46,536 bases of DNA, taken from positions 1-46,536 of the forward strand of contig JAIXQS010000066.1 of the NCBI GenBank assembly GCA_027485615.1, given 5' to 3'. This DNA is from Verrucomicrobiaceae bacterium (GTDB taxonomy: Bacteria; Verrucomicrobiota; Verrucomicrobiia; Verrucomicrobiales; Akkermansiaceae). This document shows, piece after piece, positions 27,263 to 35,817 of this stretch (position 1 is its first letter; each line of letters starts with the position of its first letter). Below the pieces are notes generated by a model, which worked only from the letters and a program-made list of their open reading frames with translations, was not told the origin of the DNA and did no database searches. The translations under genes were made by a program, and so were the position numbers.

Positions 27263-28837
27263 ATGGCAAACAAGGATATTACGGACCCGGTGCGGATGGA
27301 GAAAATCGTCTCCCTCTGTAAACGCAGAGGCTTTATTTTCCAAGCGGGCGAACTCTACGGAGGCCTCAACGGCTGCTGGGACTACGGCCCGCTCGGAGCC
27401 GAGCTGAAACGCAACCTCAAGGACTACTGGTGGCGCAAGACCGTTCAGGAACGCGACGACGTCCTCGGCATGGACGGCGCGATTTTGACGATGGAACAGG
27501 TGCTCCAATCCTCCGGCCACATCGGCGGCTTCAGCGATCCGATGTGCGATTGCCTGCTTTCCAACGCCCGCCTCCGCGCCGACCAGATCGAGCCTCAGAG
27601 CGGAACGGTGTATCATTTCACCGGAGCATCCATCGCGGATCCCGCATGGAAAACGGACAAAGCCTATTCGGTTTTGCAACTCCCAGGCACCGATGAAGCA
27701 AAGGTGCGCAAGACCGCCCGCGAGTTTTATTCCAAGTTCATCAACGAATCCGTGATGGGCAAAAAGGACGCGATCAAGGCCATCGAGCTTCAGGGTGAAA
27801 CGACCGAACAGGTCACAGGCACCACCAGCTACAACCCGGCGAATGGCTCCCTGCTAACAGAACCGCGAGAGTTCAACCTCATGCTCCAGACGAACTTTGG
27901 AGCCACCGGCGAGCAGGTCGCCTACCTCCGCCCGGAGACCGCGCAGTCGATTTTCTGCCAATATAAGAACGTGCTGGATTCCAACCGGGTAAAACTCCCC
28001 TTTGGCATCGCACAGGTCGGAAAATCGTTCCGTAATGAGATCAACCCGCGCAACTTCACCTTCCGCTCCCGCGAGTTCGAGCAAATGGAGATCGAGTATT
28101 TCTGCCGCCCTGAGGACGGCATGCGCCTCACCGACGAGTGGCTGGAAACCCGTCTCTGCTTCTACGAGGAAATCGGCATCCCGCGCGCCAAGCTCCACAT
28201 CCTCGATGTCCCGGACGGAGACCGCGCGTTTTACTCAAAGAAAACCTACGACATCGAATACGAGTTCCCCTTCGGCATCCAGGAGCTGGAAGGCGTGGCT
28301 TACCGCACGGATTACGACCTCGGCGTCCATGCGAAAGGCTCCGGCAGGCCGCTGGAATACTTCGACGAGGAAACCAAGGAGCGTTTTCTCCCGCACGTCG
28401 TCGAGCCATCCGCCGGCTGCGACCGCACTGTGCTCGCGCTGATCTGCGAGGCCTTCGACGAGGAGGAACTCGGCACCGACGGCAAGAGCGACATGCGCAC
28501 GGTCATGCGCTTTATGCCCTCCATGGCACCGATCAAGGTCGCCATTTTCCCGCTGCTCAAAAAGAACGAGGAACAGGTCCGCATCTGCCGCGAGATCCAG
28601 AAAACGCTGCAGCCTTGGATGAACGTGTTCTACGACGACAGCGGAGCCGTCGGCCGCCGCTACCGCCGCCAAGACGAGGTCGGCACACCGTTCTGCGTCA
28701 CCGTCGATTTCGAAACCCTCGGCGAGGAAGACCCGTCCCTGAAAGGAACCGTGACAATCCGCCACCGCGATTCCATGGAGCAGGAGCGCCTTAGCATCGA
28801 TGAGTTGCTGCCGTGGCTTTTGGCGCGGGTGAGGTAA
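27263..28837 (+). CDS. glyQS: Glycyl-tRNA synthetase, single-chain (alpha2) type
   Basis: 524 residues from the ATG at 27263 (MANKDITDPVRMEKIVSLCK). This is the eukaryote/archaeal-like class II GlyRS, not the bacterial alpha/beta type. Visible blocks: RRGFIFQAGELYGGLNGCWD, FNLMLQTNFG, YLRPETAQSIFCQY, GIAQVGKSFRNEINPRNFTF (motif 2), ELEGVAYRTDYDL and EPSAGCDRTVLAL (motif 3). A C-terminal anticodon-binding domain begins around residue 420 (PIKVAIFPLLKKNEEQV). It is divergent from alaS and 61 bp upstream of the ferredoxin gene. Confidence 0.96.
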   Translation: MANKDITDPVRMEKIVSLCKRRGFIFQAGELYGGLNGCWDYGPLGAELKRNLKDYWWRKTVQERDDVLGMDGAILTMEQVLQSSGHIGGFSDPMCDCLLSNARLRADQIEPQSGTVYHFTGASIADPAWKTDKAYSVLQLPGTDEAKVRKTAREFYSKFINESVMGKKDAIKAIELQGETTEQVTGTTSYNPANGSLLTEPREFNLMLQTNFGATGEQVAYLRPETAQSIFCQYKNVLDSNRVKLPFGIAQVGKSFRNEINPRNFTFRSREFEQMEIEYFCRPEDGMRLTDEWLETRLCFYEEIGIPRAKLHILDVPDGDRAFYSKKTYDIEYEFPFGIQELEGVAYRTDYDLGVHAKGSGRPLEYFDEETKERFLPHVVEPSAGCDRTVLALICEAFDEEELGTDGKSDMRTVMRFMPSMAPIKVAIFPLLKKNEEQVRICREIQKTLQPWMNVFYDDSGAVGRRYRRQDEVGTPFCVTVDFETLGEEDPSLKGTVTIRHRDSMEQERLSIDELLPWLLARVR

Positions 28838-28898
28838 ATTGAAGTTGCAAGAAGCCCCTTCCGCATGCATCCAAGGGGCGGGAAACCACCTTACAAAC

Positions 28899-29135
28899 AT
28901 GGCAGACAAGGAAGACAGGAACGAGGAGAACGTCGGCGGTAAATTCTACGTGGACAGCCAGTGCATCGACTGCGATCTCTGCCGAGAGACCGCGCCGAGC
29001 AACTTCACGCGCGCGGACGACGAGGGTTACTCTTTCGTGTTCAAACAGCCGGAAAACGCCGAGGAGGAAGCCCAGTGCCGCGAGGCCATGGAGGGCTGCC
29101 CGGTCGAAGCCATCGGCGAAGACGGAGACAAGTGA
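28899..29135 (+). CDS. Small ferredoxin
   Basis: A 78-residue soluble iron-sulfur protein. Cluster ligands are CIDCDLC and the later CPVEAIG; the pattern fits a single [4Fe-4S] (or [3Fe-4S]) cluster ferredoxin. The acidic surface (EEEAQCREAMEG) is typical of electron carriers. I chose the ATG at 28899 (MADKEDRNEENVGG), the start nearest the domain; the longer frame overlaps the glyQS end. Its stop overlaps the start of the next gene (TGATG). Confidence 0.88.
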   Translation: MADKEDRNEENVGGKFYVDSQCIDCDLCRETAPSNFTRADDEGYSFVFKQPENAEEEAQCREAMEGCPVEAIGEDGDK

Positions 29136-29527
29136 TGGCCATGGCCGCGCCACGGAAAAGGAAACCGACGCGGCGCGAGGTCATACACGAGGAATTGGTC
29201 GGCGAGTGGCTCGGCTGTGAGAAACCGCTGAACACAAACAAGAACGTTTCCTCGGCGGCGGATTGGGTGGATGCGATTCTCCGAAGTCAGTTTTTCGCCG
29301 ACAGCCTCGACGAGGAGGAAGTGAAAAAGGCCTGGAAAGAGATCGCCGGGGATTTCATCGGGGCGAACACCGAACCGGTATCAGCCAAGGACGGCAACCT
29401 CATCCTCCGCGTCACCCAGCCCGCGATGCGTTTTCACCTCGAACAAATGAAACCCGATCTGCTCCGCCGGATCCGCGAACGTTTCGGAGAGGATAAAATC
29501 AAATCCGTGAGGTTCACTTTGGGATGA
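29135..29527 (+). CDS. dciA: DUF721 / DciA-family protein
   Basis: A 130-residue protein with a basic N terminus (MAMAAPRKRKPTRREV) and a C-terminal DUF721 domain (about 50-130): VKKAWKEIAGDFIGANTEPV, then GNLILRVTQPAMRFHLEQMK and a closing RIRERFGEDKIKSVRF. DUF721 includes DciA, the loader/operator of the replicative helicase DnaB in bacteria lacking DnaC. That role is inferred from the domain. It is translationally coupled to the ferredoxin gene by a 1-bp stop/start overlap. Confidence 0.82.
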   Translation: MAMAAPRKRKPTRREVIHEELVGEWLGCEKPLNTNKNVSSAADWVDAILRSQFFADSLDEEEVKKAWKEIAGDFIGANTEPVSAKDGNLILRVTQPAMRFHLEQMKPDLLRRIRERFGEDKIKSVRFTLG

Positions 29528-29541
29528 TGAATCGTGAGAAA

Positions 29542-29581
29542 TTTTCACCGCAAAACCGCAAAGATCGCAAAGGAACGCGGA
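29542..29581 (+). repeat. Dispersed TTTTCACCGC-type repeat
   Basis: TTTTCACCGCAAAACCGCAA... with CGCAAAGGAACGCGG at its end matches both copies near 45.6 and 45.8 kb, allowing a few changes. It is followed at 29590-29620 by a tandem of AATTTAGA units. Such sequences occur as spacer repeats in several phyla. Confidence 0.65.
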
Positions 29582-29629
29582 ATAGATCAAATTTAGAATT
29601 TAGAATTTAGAGCTTAGAATTTTCCACCC

Positions 29630-30667
29630 ATGTTCAGGAATCTGATATTCGACTGGTCCGGCACGCTCGTGGACGACATGGGGCCGGTGATCGAGGCGAC
29701 GAACGCCGTCCTCGGAAAATATGGTATCGCGCCGTACGACCGCGAGGGTTTCCGGCGCGGTTTCCGCCTGCCTTACAGTGAGTTCTACGCGGAAATCCTA
29801 CCCGGCGTTTCCCTGGAGGAACTGGAGTCGCATTTCCGCCCGGCCTTCGATGCGGCAGTGACACCGGTCACGGTGCTGCCCCACGCTAGGGAAAAACTGG
29901 AATGGGCGCACGCACGCGGGCTACGGATGTTCGTACTTACATCGATGGACGCGGATGCGTTCCTGCGGCAGCTCCATGAGTTCCGTATGGAGGATTTCTT
30001 CGAGAAAACCTACGCGGGTGTGCTCGATAAAAGGGAGCTGATCGACTTCATCATCGAGACCCACCGGCTGGATCGGGAGGAAACCGCGTTTGTCGGCGAT
30101 ATGACACATGATATCGAGACCGCGCGACACGGAGGGATCTCCTCCATCGCGGTACTCACCGGTTACCACCATGCGGAAGTTCTCGCGGCGGTCAGGCCGG
30201 ACATCACCGTGCCGGATCTCGGCGTGCTGGTGCGGATGTTTGAAAAACGCAAGGCGGAGCGTCCCATCGCAACCGTCGGAGCATTGATTCATGACGGACA
30301 AGGCAAAGTGCTGATGATCCGCACCCACAAGTGGAGCAACCTTTGGGGCATCCCCGGCGGCAAAATCGAGCGCGGCGAAACCTGCGATGCGGCTCTGATC
30401 CGCGAGATCCGCGAGGAAACCGCATTGGAGATTTCCGGAATCCAATTCGTGATGGTGCAGGAATCCATTTTCTCCCCCTCTTTCATCCGCCAAGAGCATT
30501 TCATCCTGCTCAACTACCTCGCCAAGTCCGGTTCTCATGCTGTCACCCTCAACGATGAGGCCGAGGAATTCCGCTGGGTGACGATGGAGGAAGCGTTCGC
30601 CTTGGAATTGAACACGGCGACGATCCAGCTTCTCAACCGCGTAATCGAAGACAAACTGCTGTCATGA
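29630..30667 (+). CDS. HAD hydrolase-Nudix fusion
   Basis: A 345-residue bifunctional-looking protein. Residues about 1-205 are a HAD phosphatase: motif I FDWSGTLVDD (nucleophile Asp8; the usual second Asp is Ser), motif II VLTSMDA, motif III Lys in VLDKRELID, motif IV FVGDMTHDIETA. Residues about 215-345 are Nudix: WGIPGGKIERGETCDAALIR then EIREETALEI, a full Nudix box apart from the terminal Gly. The stop overlaps the folB start by 4 bp. Taken together, Nudix pyrophosphohydrolase plus phosphatase activity on dihydroneopterin triphosphate is an attractive inference. ADP-ribose or another nucleotide remains possible. Confidence 0.85.
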   Translation: MFRNLIFDWSGTLVDDMGPVIEATNAVLGKYGIAPYDREGFRRGFRLPYSEFYAEILPGVSLEELESHFRPAFDAAVTPVTVLPHAREKLEWAHARGLRMFVLTSMDADAFLRQLHEFRMEDFFEKTYAGVLDKRELIDFIIETHRLDREETAFVGDMTHDIETARHGGISSIAVLTGYHHAEVLAAVRPDITVPDLGVLVRMFEKRKAERPIATVGALIHDGQGKVLMIRTHKWSNLWGIPGGKIERGETCDAALIREIREETALEISGIQFVMVQESIFSPSFIRQEHFILLNYLAKSGSHAVTLNDEAEEFRWVTMEEAFALELNTATIQLLNRVIEDKLLS

Positions 30668-31020
30668 ATTTAGATGACGAGATCGAAATCCGCCGGCTCG
30701 CCGTGCAAACCCACATCGGTGTGCCGGATGTGGAGCGCGCGGAGCCGCAGACGCTTTGGATCACCATCCGGATGCGGCCATCGCAAGGTTTTCACGGACT
30801 TCAAGACAAGGTCGAAAACACCGTGGACTACTACGAGGTATCCCGTAGATTGATCGCCCTCGCAGCGCAAAAACCGAGGAATCTCATCGAAACGCTCGCC
30901 ACCGAGATCGCGGATTTTCTACTATCAGGCTATCCCCTCTCCTGCGTGGACGTGGAGGTTGAAAAGCGCATCCTGTCGGACGCGGATTTCGTCTCCGTGA
31001 GGGTCAAGCGGGAGAGGTAG
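30664..31020 (+). CDS. folB: Dihydroneopterin aldolase
   Basis: A 118-residue FolB. Signature segments: IRRLAVQTHIGVPDVERAEP with the catalytic Glu in the usual place, TVDYYEVSRRLIALAAQKPR, and LIETLATEIADFLL. It cleaves 7,8-dihydroneopterin to 6-hydroxymethyldihydropterin and glycolaldehyde, the substrate of FolK. The length is normal. It overlaps the HAD-Nudix gene by 4 bp and is convergent with a secreted-protein gene across a repeat-rich gap. Confidence 0.95.
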   Translation: MNLDDEIEIRRLAVQTHIGVPDVERAEPQTLWITIRMRPSQGFHGLQDKVENTVDYYEVSRRLIALAAQKPRNLIETLATEIADFLLSGYPLSCVDVEVEKRILSDADFVSVRVKRER

Positions 31021-31165
31021 GTTCATTTTGACAAAATGACCTACGCCGCGTGTGTTTGCACGTTGATGGGAGGAGAGCTCCGCATCAACGCCGCGAGAGG
31101 ATGAGACACAGATTTTAGATCTTGTCGATCTCACAGGGTGGGTCGTTTTGTCAAAACGACCCTAC
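31017..31165. repeat. Composite palindromic repeat cluster between convergent genes
   Basis: At least four hairpins lie here. The first, at 31017-31044, pairs GTAGGT...ATTTTG with CAAAATGACCTAC. The second has CGTTGATG (31061-31068) pairing with CATCAACG (31083-31090), with an inner GGAG/CTCC stem. The third is AGATC-TTGTC-GATCT (31117-31131). The fourth is GGTCGTTTTG-T-CAAAACGACC (31141-31161). The outer two share a TTTTG-CAAAA core and are each followed by CCTAC and CGCG. It overlaps the folB stop. Confidence 0.75.
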
Positions 31166-31175
31166 CGCGAAAGGA

Positions 31176-31781
31176 TTACTTCATCCCACCACCGCCGACA
31201 TGCATGAGCATGAGATTGCAGTTGTGGCGTAGGCCGGCGGCAAGGTTCGCGGTCTTTGCGTTCTTGCTCCCGCCGAGGCGGCTGAAGAGGTCGCGTTTCT
31301 CGGCATCCTTACCCTCGGAAACCTTGCGCATTTCCGTATCGTAGCGATTGAAGAGCTCGATAATGAGTTCCTCGGCCGCGTGAAACGGCATGACCTTCGG
31401 TGCGGGCTCGCCTTCCACGGCGGCGGGCGGGGTGGGTGCCTCGGGGCGGCGGACAAGGCCGGTGTCGATGGTCTTGCGGCCGATCGTCGAGCGGAGCTGG
31501 GCGCTGAGCAACGTGCCACCGGAGCTGAAGGTCATATCGATGTGGGAAACTGCACCCGCGTCACCGAAGGCGATGAGATCGACTTGCGTGGTGATATAGA
31601 TCCCGCCATCTGTCGTTTGGGTGATGGTGGGCTTGTAGGTGCAGTATTGAGCGTCTGTGAAGTCATAGAGCGCCTTACCGTTCTTCTTCCAGCCGTTGAG
31701 GCGCTGGCCGAAGCCTTCCGTGTCGAAGCCGACTGCAAAGGCAGGGGTGATGAGGGCGAGAGCGAGTAGGATTGCTTTCAT
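31176..31781 (-). CDS. Secreted hypothetical protein (last gene of uptake cluster)
   Basis: A 201-residue protein from the ATG at 31779-31781 (MKAILLALALITPAFA, a clear signal peptide). The mature N-terminal part looks beta-rich (KALYDFTDAQYCTYKPTITQ, GGIYITTQVDLIAFGDAG). A Pro/Ala linker (RPEAPTPPAAVEGEPAPKVM) and a helical tail ending VGGGGMK follow. No known family is recognised. It begins 35 bp after the porin stop and is probably co-transcribed with it, so it may be a periplasmic accessory of the same uptake system. Confidence 0.7.
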   Translation of the reverse strand: MKAILLALALITPAFAVGFDTEGFGQRLNGWKKNGKALYDFTDAQYCTYKPTITQTTDGGIYITTQVDLIAFGDAGAVSHIDMTFSSGGTLLSAQLRSTIGRKTIDTGLVRRPEAPTPPAAVEGEPAPKVMPFHAAEELIIELFNRYDTEMRKVSEGKDAEKRDLFSRLGGSKNAKTANLAAGLRHNCNLMLMHVGGGGMK

Positions 31782-31815
31782 ATTAATGGATGTCGTTGTT
31801 GTTTGTTGGTGAGAA

Positions 31816-33147
31816 TTAGAAGGAGATTTGTGCACCGGTTTGCCAAGTGACCGCCTCGGTGTTGAAGCTGTTCCCGACTTCGTCGTTGAGGATCATGTAT
31901 TCGACCCCGTTGCGGAGCAGGAGGCTGTCCTTGTAGAGGTGCAGGTTCGTGCCGAGGTAGAACGAGTGGTATTCATCGCCCGTGAAGAACGGCGAGGCAT
32001 CATAGCGGAGTTCGCCGGAATTTCCCGGAGCGGCAACGATTCCGCGCGCGTCGTCCGTGCCTGCGTATTGGTAGCGGCCGACGAGGTTCAGCGTGCCGGG
32101 GACAAGCCAATGGGTCGCACCAAGGGATAACCCCCAGACCGTGGTGTCACCCTTGGCTAGTTGGAAATCTCCGGTAAAGGAAGAGCTGTCGGATTCCGTT
32201 CTTAAGCCGATGGAGAACAGGTGACGGTAGGCGGGGTTCTGCACGATGAGCTGGTTGCCGTTCGCGGAGCGCTGGCCAGCGATGTCGTATCCCTGCGGGT
32301 TCGAGCGTCCGGCATCGAAGTTGTGGAGGTAATCGGCGTGCCACTTGGTGCGGGCAAGGGATCCGCCGGTTTTTTCCACAAAGGACCCGGAGACGCTGAC
32401 ATTCAACATCCCGTCGCCGCCCATCGAGCCAAACTCGGGATCGTAATCGCTGGAAAACCAACCGATGTCGTAATCGAGCTTTTTCCCGGCGTGGTGGATG
32501 CTGGCACCCAACGCGGCGGCGGGCGCGACCATGTTTGTGAGCATCCCACGGTAGGGATAGGGGGAAAGCGATGGCTCAACCCTCGATTCCGTTCCGTAAT
32601 TGGGGCTGAATTTTCCGTAGGTCACACCGGTTGTTTCAGAAACCTGGGTGTAGGCCTTGAGTCGCTCCACACCGCGGTATTGGGTGTCTCCGGCGAACTC
32701 GCCCATGGCCTCAATCTCCGTGTTATTGAAAGCCAGGATGCGTGCTCCGAGGCGTGCCCGGCGGGTGCGGGTGCCATCGAGATCCGTGTTGCGGGCGGGC
32801 GTCGCGCCCGAGGGTTCCGTCTCCGCCTTGCCGAAGCTCGCGATTACATCGTATTGCCCGGTGACGGCGAACTGCTGCACCCATGGATTCGCCGCGTTAT
32901 CGTAGAGGATGGATCGCGACCACAGACCGTCAAGCGGGCTGGGCGCCCACTCCGGCGGCAGGTAGATGATGTTCTCGACGTTGCCATCGCCATCCTCGCC
33001 ATCCTCCAATTCCTCGCCCTCGGGAACCTCGCGCGGCGGCAGGATCACGCTGTTCGCATCGATCTTGCCTTCGAGCACGTCCAGTGCCTCGTTCGCGGAG
33101 GCGAAAGGCGCGGCAAGCAGCAGGATATGGAGCGTGAAGATTCTCAT
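31816..33147 (-). CDS. OprO/OprP-like outer-membrane porin
   Basis: A 443-residue protein with a signal peptide (ends ASA, about residue 18), a short acidic N-terminal stretch and a beta-barrel. It shows alternating aromatic strands, a LKAYTQVSETTGVTYGKFSP segment like those in phosphate-selective porins O/P, and the C-terminal Phe typical of outer-membrane barrels (WQTGAQISF). Substrate specificity for phosphate or polyphosphate is inferred from the family, not seen. It overlaps the TPR gene by 4 bp. Confidence 0.75.
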   Translation of the reverse strand: MRIFTLHILLLAAPFASANEALDVLEGKIDANSVILPPREVPEGEELEDGEDGDGNVENIIYLPPEWAPSPLDGLWSRSILYDNAANPWVQQFAVTGQYDVIASFGKAETEPSGATPARNTDLDGTRTRRARLGARILAFNNTEIEAMGEFAGDTQYRGVERLKAYTQVSETTGVTYGKFSPNYGTESRVEPSLSPYPYRGMLTNMVAPAAALGASIHHAGKKLDYDIGWFSSDYDPEFGSMGGDGMLNVSVSGSFVEKTGGSLARTKWHADYLHNFDAGRSNPQGYDIAGQRSANGNQLIVQNPAYRHLFSIGLRTESDSSSFTGDFQLAKGDTTVWGLSLGATHWLVPGTLNLVGRYQYAGTDDARGIVAAPGNSGELRYDASPFFTGDEYHSFYLGTNLHLYKDSLLLRNGVEYMILNDEVGNSFNTEAVTWQTGAQISF

Positions 33148-34598
33148 TGTTTTTGCTCCTGCTTTTCCTTCGTGACCTGCACTCGGTCGGCGGCGCGGCG
33201 GACGCGGGAAACGTATTGCTCGAGGCTATCACTTTTCTTGAGCTCCAAGGCGGTCTGCAGGTGGGGCATCGCCTCCTCGTAACGGCGCTCGCGGACGAGC
33301 ATCTGGCCGAGCGCTAGGTTGGCAGGATAGGCGACGGATTCATTGCGTGCGGCAAGCTGGTAGTTCGTGCGCGCCTCGACCACCAAAGCCTCGCGTTTGC
33401 TCTCATCCGCTTCTTCGCGGGAAAGCAAATCCTTATGGCGTCCGACTTCGAGGAAGACATCGCCGTTCGCGGGGTTCGATACCAAAAGCTGGTTCAGCAG
33501 AGCTTCCACGCGGTCGGGCTGTTTCTTCGCCTGCGCCACGCTCACCTCGGTGAGCATCAGGCTGAGCTTGTCCGCAACGGAAATCGAATCACCTGCCTTT
33601 TTCCGAACCTCGGCGATGAAGTTGTCCGCCTTGTCGGGGTAACCGTAGTCGCTGAGGATTTTCGCGGACTTGAGGGTCTGCGCAATGTTGAGCTTCGCCG
33701 ATTTCTCCATCGCTGCGAGGTAGGCCAAGAGTGCGAGTTGCGGCTCGTTACGATCCATATAAAGGTTTCCAAGGAGATTCAGGTTCGCCTCGTCGGCGAG
33801 ACCCTTGAGTCGCAGCACCTCAAGGTTCACGACAGCCTCTTCCTTCTTCTCCATCGCGAGAAAAGCGTTCGTTTGCTGGAGCCAGAGCTGCTTGTCGTTC
33901 GGGTTCTCCTCGATCAGCGTGCCGATGAGGCTGGCGGATTCCTCATACCGATCCTGGGCCATGAGCGCCTGCGAAAGGCCTAGCTTCCAGTCTCTCGCAG
34001 CGGGATCCAACAAATATGCCTGGCGGTAGGCGTTCTCCGCGGCGAGGGCGTTTTTCTTGAGCAGGTGGCAATAGCCGAGGAGGCCGTAGGCGCGGCTGGA
34101 GTTCTCGCCGAGTTCGATGGCTTTCTGCAGCATGGGCAGAGCCTCGTCGGTCATGCTTTTGGAAATGTAGAGATAGCCAAGGTTCGTGTAGGCGCGGCGG
34201 AAGCGCGGGAAGCGGCGGATCGCCTCAAGGAAAGCGCGGCGCGCCTCGTCGGTGCGGTCGGCCTGGAAATAGAGGTTTCCGAGAACAAACACCATCGCCG
34301 GACTGATCTCGCCTTTCGCGACCTCGGGGTCTGTGGGGTTCTCGATCGTCTGAATGAAGCGCACGATTTCCTGTTCGGCGTCGCGGAAACGGGAAGCCTC
34401 GAACATCTCCCTGACAGTTCCGAGAAGCTCCTGCTCTTGGTTGGAAACCTTTGGCTCTACATCGGAATGGAAACCATAGCTGCCTACAAAATCACGGACG
34501 AAGGTGGGATCTCGGAAGAGATTCGACGGCGGGATGATTCGCTCGGCGTGGGCGGCGAGTGCACCAAGAAAGGCGATGGCGAGGATAGGACGGAACAT
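33144..34598 (-). CDS. Periplasmic TPR-repeat protein
   Basis: About 484 residues from the ATG at 34596-34598 (MFRPILAIAFLGALAAHA, a signal peptide). Many tetratricopeptide repeats run from about residue 95 to 470, for example VFVLGNLYFQADRTDEARRA, AYTNLGYLYISKSMTDEALP and AYGLLGYCHLLKKNALAAEN. TPR proteins follow tonB in DUF3450-type ExbB/D-TonB clusters of Vibrio and Shewanella and may join the inner-membrane complex to others. Start: the next upstream ATG adds residues before the signal. It begins 4 bp after the tonB stop and overlaps the porin start. Confidence 0.85.
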   Translation of the reverse strand: MFRPILAIAFLGALAAHAERIIPPSNLFRDPTFVRDFVGSYGFHSDVEPKVSNQEQELLGTVREMFEASRFRDAEQEIVRFIQTIENPTDPEVAKGEISPAMVFVLGNLYFQADRTDEARRAFLEAIRRFPRFRRAYTNLGYLYISKSMTDEALPMLQKAIELGENSSRAYGLLGYCHLLKKNALAAENAYRQAYLLDPAARDWKLGLSQALMAQDRYEESASLIGTLIEENPNDKQLWLQQTNAFLAMEKKEEAVVNLEVLRLKGLADEANLNLLGNLYMDRNEPQLALLAYLAAMEKSAKLNIAQTLKSAKILSDYGYPDKADNFIAEVRKKAGDSISVADKLSLMLTEVSVAQAKKQPDRVEALLNQLLVSNPANGDVFLEVGRHKDLLSREEADESKREALVVEARTNYQLAARNESVAYPANLALGQMLVRERRYEEAMPHLQTALELKKSDSLEQYVSRVRRAADRVQVTKEKQEQKQ

Positions 34599-34602
34599 AT
34601 GG

Positions 34603-35301
34603 TCAGCTTTTTTTGACTTCAAAATTAAAGGGGACGACGACGACAGATTTTACTTTCTTGCCGCCTTTGGTGCCGGGTTTGAATTTCCAGCGGTTGACTG
34701 CGTTGATGGCGGCTTTGTCCAGATCAGGATGACCGGAGGAAGACTTGATAGAGGTGCCAACGACTTTTCCTGTGGCATCAATCGTGCAGGAAATGAGGAC
34801 CTTGCCGCCCACACCTTGTTTGAGTAGCGATGCAGGGTAGATGGGCTGGGTCTTACTGGAAGGGGAAGGCGGGGAGTCCATTTCCGCGCCGAGCAGGTCT
34901 TCCCCATCACCGCCGCCGCCCGATCTGCGTCCGAACCGAGGAATGTCAATTGCGAAGCCACCACCTGTTGATAGAGCCATATCTCCGATGTCTATCCCAA
35001 GATCCACATCCGATGATTCCTGGGAATCCGATGCCATCTCGACCGGAGCGACCGAATCCGCAACCTCATCGATCTCCTCCGGCTCGTCGGGCACCACGTC
35101 CTCCTCATCGGGCGGCGGTGGTGGCGGTGGTGGTGGGATGGTGACATCCACGATCTGATATTCCACGGCCTCTTCCTCGCCCTCCTGATCGCCGACATTG
35201 AATATGAAATTCGCCACCCCGCCGATCAGGACGATCGCCAGCATACCCACGATCACCTTTCGGTGGTGTGATTTGGCTGGTGGTTTGGAGAAAGGGGGCA
35301 T
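34603..35301 (-). CDS. tonB: TonB-family energy transducer
   Basis: A 232-residue protein: N-terminal membrane anchor (VIVGMLAIVLIGGVANFIF, residues about 16-34), Pro-rich and acidic periplasmic linker (TIPPPPPPPPPDEEDVVPDE, about 53-75), and a C-terminal TonB domain (about 150-232: PIYPASLLKQGVGGKVLISC, AAINAVNRWKFKPG). It couples proton-motive force from ExbB/ExbD to the TonB-dependent receptor. It stands 68 bp downstream of exbD and 4 bp upstream of the TPR gene. Confidence 0.92.
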   Translation of the reverse strand: MPPFSKPPAKSHHRKVIVGMLAIVLIGGVANFIFNVGDQEGEEEAVEYQIVDVTIPPPPPPPPPDEEDVVPDEPEEIDEVADSVAPVEMASDSQESSDVDLGIDIGDMALSTGGGFAIDIPRFGRRSGGGGDGEDLLGAEMDSPPSPSSKTQPIYPASLLKQGVGGKVLISCTIDATGKVVGTSIKSSSGHPDLDKAAINAVNRWKFKPGTKGGKKVKSVVVVPFNFEVKKS

Positions 35302-35369
35302 CGGAAATTTAGCGGATCGAACTAGAGTTAAAAAACACTCGGTTCAGTTCAGTTCGGCAGACTCGTCAT

Positions 35370-35765
35370 TTATTTTTTGACTTGGGTAGCAAGGCCGATC
35401 TTGTCGATACCCAGACGCCCTAGCACCGACATCACATCCATGACTTTCTGGTATTGCGCCGAGCTATCGCCGCGGACGACCACCGGCAAATCAGGCGTGG
35501 CCGCCTTGAGTGCACCGAGCTTGGTTTCGAGTTCTTCCAATGACACCGGTGTCAGGTTGAGCGAAATTCGCCCTTCCGGATCCACGGTGATCGCCTGAAT
35601 CTTGGGCGCACCAATATCCGTGGAAGCCTTGCCACTGGCGCTCGGTAGCTCAACCTTCACGCCCTTTACGCCTGCGGCGGTCATCACGATGAAGATAAGG
35701 AGGAGGACGAGGTATAAGTCCACCATCGGTGTGACATTGATATCGTCGTAGTTTTCTGAGGCCAT
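35370..35765 (-). CDS. exbD: ExbD/TolR-family protein
   Basis: 131 residues from the ATG at 35763-35765 (MASENYDDINVTPMVDLYLV). The membrane helix (about 13-33) carries the conserved proton-path Asp in TPMVDLYLVLLLIF. The periplasmic domain ends in VLGRLGIDKIGLATQ. It works with the ExbB homologue encoded just upstream. The longer frame to 35864 overlaps exbB and is not supported. Confidence 0.93.
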   Translation of the reverse strand: MASENYDDINVTPMVDLYLVLLLIFIVMTAAGVKGVKVELPSASGKASTDIGAPKIQAITVDPEGRISLNLTPVSLEELETKLGALKAATPDLPVVVRGDSSAQYQKVMDVMSVLGRLGIDKIGLATQVKK

Positions 35766-35817
35766 GGCTTGGTGAATTGGGTAATGAGATTCGATGAGGC
35801 AGGGAAGCAATTTTCGA

